From Bisporella sp. PMI_857 (taxonomy: Eukaryota; Ascomycota; Leotiomycetes; Helotiales; Helotiaceae), in contig JAJSPD010000001.1 of assembly GCA_021307315.1 (NCBI GenBank), forward strand, positions 1 through 64,000: 64,000 nt of DNA. The letters are read 5' to 3'. A model generated the notes under the pieces. That model was not told the DNA's origin. It saw nothing but the letters and a program-made list of their open reading frames with translations, and made no database searches. The translations under genes were made by a program, and so were the position numbers. Of the stretch, positions 10,501 to 22,500 are shown one piece after another; position 1 is the stretch's first letter; the number at the start of each line of letters is the position of its first letter.

Positions 10501-13500
10501 TTTGGTAATCTGGGCATTTTCAGACTGTTGTGGAGTAGAAACGACATTCGAACTTGGATCTATAGACATAGTTTCATTGTCAGGAGGATCCTCTGTTTGG
10601 ATGTCACGATTCTGTTGTGCAGGACTTTCTTCGTGGTCCACCGCTGGTTCGCCTCTTTGAGGAGACCAGAAACCATCATTTTCAGGTCCATCTTCGGTGC
10701 CCTTGATCTCCTGAAGTGCCGTTGGTTTAGCACCTTCCCAAAGCACAGGATCGTCAAATATGTCATCGTCTTGGGGCGTCCGTCGATCAATGCTCTTCTT
10801 TCGCTTCTCTTTCTTTGACAACTTCTTTGAAATAGGAGGCTTGGCAGCTTCCTCAGACATGGAGGAATTTTCTGCGCTGCCGCTAGCAGTAATAGCAGCA
10901 CCAACAAGTGCAGCAGCTGCAGCTACTACTGCCGCTGGCTTCATTGATGATTCTCCGCTATCTTTCTTTGGGGTTACGGTAACTGGAGAGCGTAGTGAAG
11001 AAGCCTGGACTGAGTCTTTTTTTTTGCCCTTTTTGCCCTTCTTAGTTGGCCTAGTGAAATCATCAGTTGCAGTTGTGCTAGCAATGTGTGACAGTGATTC
11101 GTCATTTGCGATTTCGTCGATGACAGGGAGTTCTCTTTCCACCTCCGCTTCCTCGACTTCGTCTGCCCAAGATGTCAATGCAGGTATGCTAGAAGAGCTC
11201 GGTTCTTCGCTTATCACTGTATCCGTGGTAACTTGTCTTTTCCTTTTTTCCTTCTTTGAGCTACTTCGGGCTAGCTCGACAGGTGATTCTACGATTGCGC
11301 CAGTTTCCAAATACGCTTCATGTTCTTCATGTGAAGCAGAAGGTATCTCGGGCTGCTGAGTATCAGATGCTTCGTCGACTTGAACAGAACTGACGATAGT
11401 TTGTTTTGCTTCCGAAACAGTAACTGGGTCCGTCGTGATTTCTCGAGAATTAGAAGCTTTCGTTTCAACTATCGTTGCCTCTTCTAATGGCATAGACAAG
11501 CCGGATTTCCGATTTTTCTTTACTTTTTTCGATGACTTTGTAGTTGGCGGAAAGAAATCGTCATTTGTCTCCTGCATGCCTCTGGCTCCCTCAGACAGTT
11601 CCTGAGCTGTTTGACTATTAGAAACTGCCTGGTTCGACGTATCCTCAATGGTGGGTACGGCGGTCTCCTTCACTGTGGCTTGAGGAGCTATAGATATGAT
11701 ATCCGTTTCTATTGGGGTGGGAGGGCCTGATTTGCGATTCTTCTTGTCCCTCTTCTCCTTCTTCGATTTCTTGACAGGGAAACTGCCCCAGTCTTCGGGT
11801 TCTTGAAGTTCATCCTGAGATGGCACGGGTTCATCAGGTTGAGGACTAGTGTTAGGCTCCCTTGTTGCCTCTTTCTCAGCGCTAACTGCTTCATTGACAG
11901 CGACACGATCTTCAATTGGAGTAGCAGTTCCCGACTTGGACTTCTTCTTGTCCTTCTTAGACTTCTTGACGGAGAAGCTACCCCATTCATCATCAGGCTG
12001 CTGAGAATCGATTTGTTCTCGCACACCTTCTTCTGGCACAGGTGGTGGCGGATTAGCGCTAGTCTCAACCACTTCTTCTTTCTCAGCTGCAGGAACAGAC
12101 TCTTCAAGCGGTGTTGAGATGCCTGATTTGCGATTCTTCTTATCTTTCTTAGATTTTTTGCCAGCCCATTCTTCCTGAGGCTGTGGAAGTTTGGGCGATT
12201 GTGACAGTGCTTCTCCAGTTGAAGAAATTATACTAGGTTCGTTTACTTCCTCTTCTGCAACACTTGCAACTTGCTCCGTGGCATCAGTCCTCTCTTCAGC
12301 TGGAGTCAAGATTCCGGATTTGCGGTTCTTTTGGTCCTTTTTGGACTTCTTGACGGGAAAAATGCCCCATTCGTCCTCGGGTTGCTGAAGTTCATTCTGT
12401 TGTAGCAGCGCAGTCTCAGGTGGAGGCTGTGTGGTCTCTTCCTTCCCAACGTTTGCTACTTGCTCACTAACAGGATCAGTCTCTTCGACGGGGGTGGAAA
12501 TGCCGGACTTTCGGTTGTTCTTATCCTTCTTTGAATATTTGGCCGAAAAAGTACCCCATTCATCCTCAGGTTTTGGAATCTCAGATTGTCGTGATAGACT
12601 CTCATCGGGTTGAGGTTCTTCGATGATGAGCTGAGCAGGCTCCTCGGAAGGTTTATCATCTGAAGTATGTGGTGCCTCTACAACTAATGGAGTTGAGTTT
12701 CCAGATTTACGGGTTTTCTTGTCCTTTTTGGATTTCTTGGTTGAGAAACTGGCCCATTCATCTTCAGGCTGTTCGGCATTGTCCTCTTTTGAAACTGGAT
12801 CGTCAGCTGGAGCCTCTGCATGCTCTACAATTTGGGCGGTATCAGGCACAATGTCTTCTGATTCTTCTGATACCTTGAAATCAGAATTCTTTCCCTTTTT
12901 CTTGTCTTTCTTCGATTTCTTTGAAGTAGCTGGGGCTGCCCAGTCATCCTCAAGTTGCTCAATTTCTTGCCCCGGTGCAAGCTGCATCGCAGGAGTCAAT
13001 TCAGTCAAGGATTTACCTTCCGCTTCCTGTTCTAAAGGCGTGGAGAGTCCAAATTTGCCCTTCCCTTTATCCTTCTTTGACTTTTTCGACGATACCGGAG
13101 CTGCCAAATCATCTTCAGGTTGCTCAGCCTCCTTCTCAATAATCGGTTGTTCAGAGTGGACTTCTTCAATTAAAGGTGAAGTTATTGATATCTCTTGTTC
13201 TAATGGCGTAGAGAGTCCAGATCTGCCTTTCTTCTTATCCTTTTTGGACTTTGAACTAAAGGAACTCCCTTGATCCTCCGGTTGCTCGATATGTATTTCC
13301 TCGAGCGCCTCAACTGCTGGAGCCTCATCGGACATGGGTGATCCTCGCAGTGTCCCTTGTTCCAAGGTAGATGGTTCTGCAGGAGTAGATATACCAGATC
13401 GGGCCTTCTTCTTATCTTTCTTTGATTTTTTGGAACTGAAGGATCCCCACTCATCTTCAGGCTGCTCTGCAATCGATTCAGTCACAGAAGGCTCGCCAGC

Positions 13501-16500
13501 AATTGGTTCTTCTTTTGATGTCTCCTCCAGCGAGTTTGCAGTTTCCAATTGGGTAGAAAGACCAGATTTGTTCTTTTTCTTGTCCTTCTTTGATTTCTTG
13601 GAAGGCAACGAACTCCACTCTTCTTCGGACTGCTGGACGCTTTTCTCTGGTGATGATCCAGGGGCAAGTGTGTCATCCGCTACTAATTCGTCTTGAGGTG
13701 GCTCGTCTGACGGAGTGATAGATTCCAGAGGTGTAGAGAGCCCGGAATTTGCCTTTTTCTTCCCCTTCTTGGACTTTTTAGCGAACGGCGATCCCCACTC
13801 ATCCTCGACCTGCTCGAGAGCTTCTTTAGCAGTATCAGCAGGCATAGGTGACGCTTCCGCACTCAGTGTTGCATCCTCAGAAACGGGCTTCTCCATAATT
13901 TCAGGCTTCACGGGGGTTGATATACCAGATTTGTGCTTTTTCTTGTCCTTCTTCGACCTTTTCATGAAGAAGTTATCCCATTCCTCATCAGGTTGCTCCT
14001 CGTCAGCCTTTGGAATATCCTTAGCGGGTAACGAATCTGGCACATGGGTGGCAATTTCAGTTGCATCGACAGGCTTCTCAGGAACATCTCCCGTGGTCAA
14101 GGATGGGTGAACAATGATGGGTTCTGATATCGATTCTGGCGGCATTGATTGCTTGGATTCCTCATCTATACCTGAGAAACCTGATTTTTCTTGACCCTTT
14201 TGGTCCTTCTCGGAATTCTTTCTCAAGGAAACATTGTCGGCAAATACTTCTTCAGAGGCACCCACACTTTCGTTAGCAGGCAGCACAATAGGAGCATCTT
14301 GTTGCGGAGCTAGATCGGGAATATAAGCATTATCAAGCGTTGTCTCTGGCCCTTTTACTTGAGATTCCGCGGCCAAGGATATGTCCAACTGAGGAGAAAG
14401 GGTTTCTGGAACAGAAAGCTGAATGCCTTCGCGGATGTTCTCCTTACCAGTCTCAGAATTTTTGGAAGTGGACTCGAATGAAATATCTTGAGGTTTGGTG
14501 GGAGCAAGGTTTGGAGTTTCGTCTATCACATCTTGAAAAGTAGATTCGATGCTTTTTTCTGCTGTGGCTGGCGTTTCGTCTTTAGGTGAAGGAGACTGAG
14601 GACTCTTGCTCTTTTTCTTGTCCTTTTTAGACTTTTTCGTGGTGACCTCGAACACATCAGCATTGTCGTCAGCAACCGGAAGAGATATATCGTTGACAAC
14701 ATCCTCAAGTGATGGCTTTACACTTGGCGAACCTAGGACTGTTGCCGCCTCTGCAATAGGTTGATTGTTCTTACGATTCTTCTTATCCTTCTTTGACTTC
14801 TTGGTTGTGAACTCAAATTCATCCTCTTGAGCATCAATGGCTGGTGTGACTGGAGTCTCTGCTTGGAGAGAAGTGTCTTGTGATAGGCGCTCTTCGATGG
14901 ATTTTGAGCCCTGTGGCTCCTCTTCGGCTGGAGAAGATTCGGGAATTTTTTGCTTCTTCTTGTCCTTTTTAGACTTCTTAGTTGTGAAAGCAAACTCGTC
15001 CTCTTGAGCCTCGACAGCTGGGGTGCTAGGACTCTCCGCCTCGAAAGGGGCAGTTGTAGACGCTGCCCCTTCGGTGGGCTCTGAAAGTTGCGGTGCCTCC
15101 TCCGAGAGAGACATTTCAACAGCCTTCTTTTTCTTTTTGTCCTTCTTTGATTTTTTGCTGGTGAACTCGGATTGGTCTTTCTCACCGTCTAAGGTTGGAA
15201 GGCTTGGTTGTGCAGAGTTGTTAGGCATGTCGGTCGTAGGCTCCTCTACCAAAGGCTCCTCTACCAAAGGCTCTTCAAGCAATTGCTGCTCCGGCGCTGG
15301 GTTCGCCGTGGGGGGCTGTACTGAACTGTCTCGTTTCTTCTTCTTGTCTTTCTTCGACTTCTTAGACGGCATTGCCAATTCATCAATGATATCGGGAATA
15401 GGCTCAGCATCAAGTGCATCGCTCTTCACTTCTTCCTTGCTGGATTCGGTGTTGTCAGTTAAGCTTTTAGGAACTTCTTGGACTTGTTCACTCTGATCGC
15501 CAGCTGCTTCTGCTGAGATAGCGTGATCTACATCATGGTCACTACGACTGTGCTCAACGGAGGAATTCATATTGTCAAGCTTATGAAGAATCTCCGATCC
15601 CTCAACAGCCATACCGGCAGCAACGATCTCATCGGTGTCTGCATGTGGAAGATTCTGACGCTTTTTCGCCTTCTTTTCCTTTTTTGACTTCTTCATAGAG
15701 AACTCTTCTTCTGGAATAGGATCTTCCTCAACAACTTGCCGATCAGCTGTTGAAATATCGATGATCTCCTTATCACCAGAATCTGGAGTGGTAGCCTCAG
15801 GCGGTGTATCGGCGGCATCTTCCCATGCAAGACTTTGTCGCTTTTTACCCTTCTTGTCTTTCTTTGACTTCTTGACTACTGTGGGAAACTCATCTTCGGG
15901 TTCAGCAACAAGATCGTTGGGCGCTGTATCAGGAGTCTGCACGCCGCTTTCCGCACCGTCCAGAGTTACAGGTTCTAGTGGTGATGCATGGCCGCTGCTA
16001 CTAATTCCCCGTGATAGACTTTGACGTTTCTTATCCTTCTTCGATTTCTTGGATCCTGAGCCGAACTCTTCCTTTAGCTGTCGTGCCAGTTCAAGTTGAT
16101 CCTCCTTGTAGCCCGCTGCGAAACCGTCGTGTACAAACGGTTTCTCCTCGGCAGGTAGACCCGCGACGTTAGTGACTTCCTCACTTAATGGCTCAATGGT
16201 AGCAGGTTCATCCGGAGTTCCGAAGAAGTCATTCTGACTTTCGGTTTCTTGAATTGGAGTCTGAGAAGTGCTTCGTCTTTTCTTGTCTTTCTTAGATTTT
16301 TTGGAGGATCCAGAAGCAAATTCGGCCTGAAGTTGTCGAGCCAGGGAAAGCTGATCCTCTTGGTAGCCGGCTTCAAAACCATCCCTCTTGGCAGAATCTT
16401 CAATGTCATTAGCTCTATGGGCATCATCTGCAGTCACGGCTTCAACGACGGAGTCGGTCGGTTGGTCCGCTAAAGGTTCATCCCATGGTATTTCCGGGAC

Positions 16501-19500
16501 GATGCTTTGCCTCTTCTTTTTGTCTTTCTTGGACTTCTTGTTCCCGCCTTCAAATTCAGCCTTAAGTTGACGTGCAAGCTCTAATTGATCTTCGCTATAT
16601 ACATTCTTTCGTTGCTCATTGCTATTATCATCTCGTAAGCTTTCAAGAGCTGGAGATGGGTCTACCGAGAGACTTCTTGAGCGAAGATGAGTATCAGCAA
16701 GTTCTCGTGCGCGTGACCTAGGTATCTCGGAGTCTGGAGTAGAAGGCAGACTTTGGCGTTTCTTCTTGTCCTTTTTCGACTTCTTGCCAAACTCTTGTTG
16801 AAGCTGTCGCGCCAAGCTTAGCTGGTCATTGTCATAACCAGCCTTGAGCCCATCGGGAGCGGGAGCCTCTGATATTGGTGCTCGTGAATCAAGCGGTTCC
16901 TGAGTCTCGTGAACTTGCTGACTCTGGGAGGGAGAGGATGGTGTTACAACTTGCTCCGGCTCTGACTTCTTGCCCATACCGACAAAGGAAAGTAAAGTTG
17001 CGGCTGAAGGAAAGTAACCACGAGTCGGCGTTGATGTTGTCGAGAGATCTTTTGGGACTTGATCGACTGCGCTGTGAAGTCCTGCAGCAGATGGAAAATA
17101 TTCGGCATTGGAGGGGTCTAGTGGTTGTTCTTCAAGAGAAGTGGCCCAGGGAGTAGCAGGAGTCGCTAGTAAGCTTTCAGGTGCAGACGTGGAGGGCTCT
17201 AGTGGAATAGGGACATTCTGGGTGGAGATTGGAGCTTGGGCATATTCTGGGGTTGATGCATCATTTGGCGGTGTGGCTTTGGGATCCACTAAAAAATTAT
17301 CCTCCCCAAGAGTTTGAGAGCCTGAAGGTTTCGGTTCGTCTCGGCCTGAAAGAGTGTCCTGAATTTCTTCAGCGGTGAGGCTTGAGTCCCACTTTTGTAA
17401 TTTCTTCAACTTTTTCTTGCTCTTTGTGGAAGCGAGATAAGGGGCCGCAGCCTCTATCTCAGTAGGAGTCTCAACGGCAGATTCAAAAGCTGGAGTCTGA
17501 ACTCCCTCAACAGCCCCTGATGACTCAGAAAGACGCTCAGATGCAATATCTCTTATGGGGGTGGGATCTCCAACTTTCGTGAGCTTTGGTCTAGCCTTTT
17601 CAGCTTCGCTTTCGTCAACCATTAATTGAGTTGTATCTGGAGGTAAAGTTTGGTCCTCCGTTTCCCAAGGAACGTCAGCTTTAGATTTCTTTTTCTTCTT
17701 GCTCTTCTTGGTGAGAGGCGTATCCCACTCCTCGACAGGCGCAGTCACTGCTGGAATAACTGCTAGGGTTTCGTCCGTGTTAATCTCACCCTCCGCGGCC
17801 CACGTAGGTAAGCTTGTTGAGGAGTTCTCTCTCTTTGTCAATAAGGTATCAAAGATTGAGTCCTCCCCGACAGAGCCTTGAGTCTCTGCTGGCAAGCTGA
17901 TCTGCTTGACATCCTTGGCTCCCGTGACGTCCACTGGAGTCTCTGCAGGAACAGTCGATTGTATGGAGTTAATGGTCTCTTGAGAAAGGTCTTGCCCATA
18001 ATCTGTTGATGATTTCGCATTGCTATCTTCGAAGCTAGATGCAGCAATTGACTTCTCCTTCTTGTCTTTCTTCCTCTTCTTGCCTTGAGTCTCTTGCTCC
18101 CAAGGCTCTTTCGTGATAGAGCTGTCCTTGATGAGATTCTGAAGATCTCGCGGCGGTTCCAAAGATGCCGCAATCGCCTCATCTTCTGGTGGATCCCAGC
18201 TTGATGACAACCTCCCTTTCTTCTTGTCCTTTTTCTTATCTTTCTTAGACTTGGCGAAAGAGAAATCTTCGGCCAAGTCAGCTTCCACAGAGGGCTGTAT
18301 ATCCTCAAGAGTGTCTCTGACGATGTCCTCGGCAGTTGTCTGCTCTATTGGTTGGACGATTGTGTCTTCAAATATTGGCGGCTGGACAATTTCGGCTCCA
18401 CCCTTCTTATTCTTTTTTTGGTCTTTCTTAGACTGGGTGAAAGAGAAATCTCCAGGTGCATCAACCGGCTCGGCGGTCTGAGTATCTATTATATCTCCAC
18501 TTGTGAGTAGAAGATCTGTCGTAGGTTCCTCAGGTTCAGGTTCCCAACTCATGGCTGACTTGTTCTTTTTTTTGTCTTTCTTCTTCTCCTTCTTGGATTT
18601 TCTGAGGGAGAACTCATCAACTGGATCAATATTACCCGGTATGCCAATTGCCCGCGTTTCATCGTTGCTAGTCTCAGGAACAGCAGTCTCCTCGGCCTTG
18701 GAATGCGGAATATTCTCTGTGAGCTCTGGCTCAGCCGCCTGTAAAACATCTTCAGACACAGCTGGGACTGGGCCAGACAAAGAGATGTCGTCCGTGGTTG
18801 AGGTACGCAAAAGTCCTTTGGCTTTCTTTTTCTCCTTTTTTTTGTCCTTCTTGGGTTTTGTGACGGCAAATTCCTCAAGAGTTTGATCGATATCAGGGAG
18901 CTCTGCTTCCTTTGGAAATGATTGCTCCTTGATCGTTGTCAAATAATCCTCCCCAATACTTCTGCTTAAGGGCTCATCTTCTCCAATTACAGAAGCAGCA
19001 ACGTGGTCTCCCGGGATTTGTGTCGATTCTGCAAATGATGATACGTCTTCCGAGGTAGAAGTGCTGGACAGTCCTTTGCCCTTCTTCTTGTCTTTCTTTT
19101 TATCCTTTTTAGATTTCGTGGAGAATTCTTCGACAGGCCCGGTTTCATCGGCAAGAGCGCCTTCTTGTGTTGGCGCAGGAAGGATGTCATCTTGTATAGA
19201 TTCGATTATACTATCACCTTGAACTGACGAGATATCATCCAATGTGACACTACGGGAAAGCCCCTTGGCTTTCTTTTTGTCGTTTTTCTTGTCTTTCTTA
19301 GTCTTCGCGAGACTGAACTCGTCAACTAAATCCAACGTGTCAATAGGCTGCGACTCGGCCAGTTCAGTATTTGTGTCTGGAAGTTCTTGTGTATCAGCAA
19401 CACCACGACTCAACCCATGATCATCGCGACCCAGAGCTTCATCGAAGACGTCATTCCCATCGCGTTCCTCGATATCACGCAAACCAACATCTTCGGAGAA

Positions 19501-22500
19501 ATTGCTGACTTTGTGTGCAAGAGGAGACTCTAAGTCATAATCATGTTCTTCAAATTTACTAGGCAATGGAGATGATTGAAGCAGATAAGAGCTTCTATCC
19601 TTGCTCATAGGTTCGATAGGAGAGGGTTGACGTGGTATCGTTGAGGCAGAAGGCAGATCTTCCAGCCATGCTTGCTTTGTTGTCTGGCGAGTAGGAGAGG
19701 ATGCAAAATAACCGATTGTAGACGCCAATGCAGCACCACCGAGCACTTCTGCAACGATATCTGCATGCTCAGGCTTTAACCCAGGCAGTTGGGGAGAAGC
19801 AGGTCGACTGGCAGGAGTAGCATAATGTGACTCAGATATAGCCTCTTGGTTGGGGATGATGGGTAGCTTATTGTCGCAGAGAACTTTTGCCTTAGGCGTA
19901 GACTGCTGAGAACCATACATATCATCATAAGGCTCACTTGTATCAATAGCGAGTGAGTCGTCAATGCCTTCCTTCTGCAGGTCGATCTCAGGTAGGCCAT
20001 ATCTCTCAGTCGGATTGTCATCGACACCTAATTCCGAGGAACTTCGGGACGTGCTCTGGCTTGGAGGCAAAGATGGAAAGACTTCCTCCTCGTTGGCCTG
20101 AATGACAGACGATCTCCGGTTACTTTCTACGAGATACAAAGGCTTGAATTCCTTCGTACTATCCCAGGATTTTGGCCGCGCTTTCGCAAAGCGAGGAAAA
20201 CCCAGAGATTCTTGGGTAGGGGTAGCAGGAGATTGTGAAGGAGATGCGCGAACTAATGAAGGCGAGGCAGGATTTGAACGATTGCCCATAAAAAATTTGA
20301 GAGGTACAGCACTCTGACTTGGCGATTTCACAGGAGCCTCCTGGATGTTCTTTCGGACAGAGCTTATAACTCTCTCACGTGCGACGCGATCAGCTTCTGG
20401 AGTGTCTGGTCGACTCTCAGGAAGCTCGGGTAGACCATCAACTGGCTCTGGATCCGGTGATGCTGGATCACTAGGGGGTAGTGGTAATAGATCGCCATAT
20501 TGAGGATCTATGGAAGGTCTGATTTCACGCTGGGTGATTTCAGGATCGATTATATCATAATGTTGAGCTGGAGGCAAAGAGTCATCTGATGTGATACCCT
20601 TTGACGATTCTTTGCTATCAACAATACTGGCATTTGATCGCTGATGATGCTGAGCAATTGCGACAGCAGCACCAGTGAGGCCGACACCTGCGCCAAGGGT
20701 GCCGGCATTAGCTAAAAAAGAATCCTTCTTGGAGGAAGCGCTTTCAGCTCTAGAACGGCTTTTCCCTTTATCGCCTCCTCCACCATCATCATCGTCTTCA
20801 TAATGGTTGCCATTGCCGTTCGACGAGATTCGAGAAAGGTCACCCACAGATTGAGAGCCTTCGACTCCATATAGATCAAGACCGTCAGGCATTGAATTCC
20901 TCTTTGATTTCTTTTTCCTCTTGACGTCTTCGAAGTCATCTTTAGATGCCTTTGGAGTCTCCTCTCTTGCCCCAGACTCGGACTTAGAGCCAAAAAGCGA
21001 CCAGAGACCACCACTAAGTCGTTTGTCCTTCTTTTTGCTCTTCTTGTCGTCGAAGTCATCGCCAGCGGGAGCGGAAGCTACTGATCTAGTATCATCAAAA
21101 TCGTCTCGCGTGCTGCTCCTAGATTTCTTTTTTGACTTCTTGTAATCATCGTCAAAATACTTAGTAGCGCTTTCCGAGACAACCGACCGAGACTCATCAC
21201 GATCGCCACTGTCCTTTCTTGAAGACTTCCTTGACTTCCTCGAATCATCGAATTCTACATCTTGATATATCTCTGATGGTGTAATTGGAGGAAGGGAAAC
21301 TTCGGCAGGATCGACTTCTGGCTCAAAATGTTCGCTTCTGCGTCGTGACTTGTCCTTAGACTTTTTGCTTGATGACCTTTCCAACTCAGGCCCTGGCTCA
21401 GAAACAACTGACCGAGCCGGAGAATCAAAACGGCCGCTGTCGCGCTTTGACTTCTTACCAGGCGTAAATTCGGATACAACTGATTGATTAGGAGAATCGA
21501 AGCGGTCACTATCGCGTTTGGATTTCTTCTTCGACTTCTTCGTCTCTGCCCATTCGTCCTCGCCATTGGCTATATCGGCGAAGGCGTCAACTGGCACCGA
21601 TATTTTCTCTTTCTCAAGTGGTGTTTCTTCCGTCTCGTAATCGAACGTGGATGAGCTCTTCTTTGACTTCTTCTTAGACTTCTTTGGAGTCTCAAAGTAG
21701 CTCTCTGGTTCTTCAACGAGTTCCTGAGCAACAGTAGGCTCTGACAGCGGAGTCTCGTCCTCAAATTGGCTAGCCCGTTGCGCAGCCTTATCACGCTTCT
21801 TTTGCTCCTTCTTACTTAACTTTGGAGTTTCAAAGTATGATTCAGGTTCCTTCGACTCCTCGACAATATGCGAAGATGGCTCCTCCAATGGAGTTGCGAA
21901 GATATCATCGCTCTGCGTTCTGGCAGCCTTTTCTCGTTTTCTCTGTTCTTTTTTGCTCAGTTTGGGCTCTTTGGTAGTTTTTCCATTGTCAACTGATATG
22001 CTTTCCCAATCTTTTGGCGTCTCGGGCACTTCCTCAATAACAAATCCTGAGGCATCACTCGAAGCTGGATTCAGTGGAATGGTACCAAGGTCAGATACTG
22101 TCTCCGCAAAAGGTGCTCGGTATAGCTTGCCGAAGTCGGAGCCAGGGGGTGATTGACGTCGACGGAATGATGGATCATCAATCACAATATTCGGATCAAA
22201 CCCACTATCTTGTAGGCCCGCAGCGACGGTTGCAGCAAATTCATCATCAAATGCGCCTGGAATATGAGATGGTGTTGGGGATGAGGGTTTTGGTCCAGGA
22301 GGTGGAGGACTGCTCTGCCCTTTACTTCTTGAAGGGCTTTCCGGCTCTACAACTATTCCACGGTATTCGTAAGGAGTATCGCTCCCAGACTCTTGTTGTG
22401 CTTTCTTGCCTTCCTTTGACTTGGACTTCTTGGACGTGTCGCTAGAGTTAGCAATTGCAGCACCAAAGCTAGCTCCAGTGACGGCTGCGGCAACTGCGCC

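Noticed and set aside
10760..11359. A 199-codon plus-strand frame antisense to the giant gene
   Set aside because: It runs across the repetitive coding sequence of the opposite strand; Ser/Phe/Leu-rich runs are the mirror of the Lys/Glu codons. Other frames from 9158 to 25175 on either strand are the same kind of shadow.
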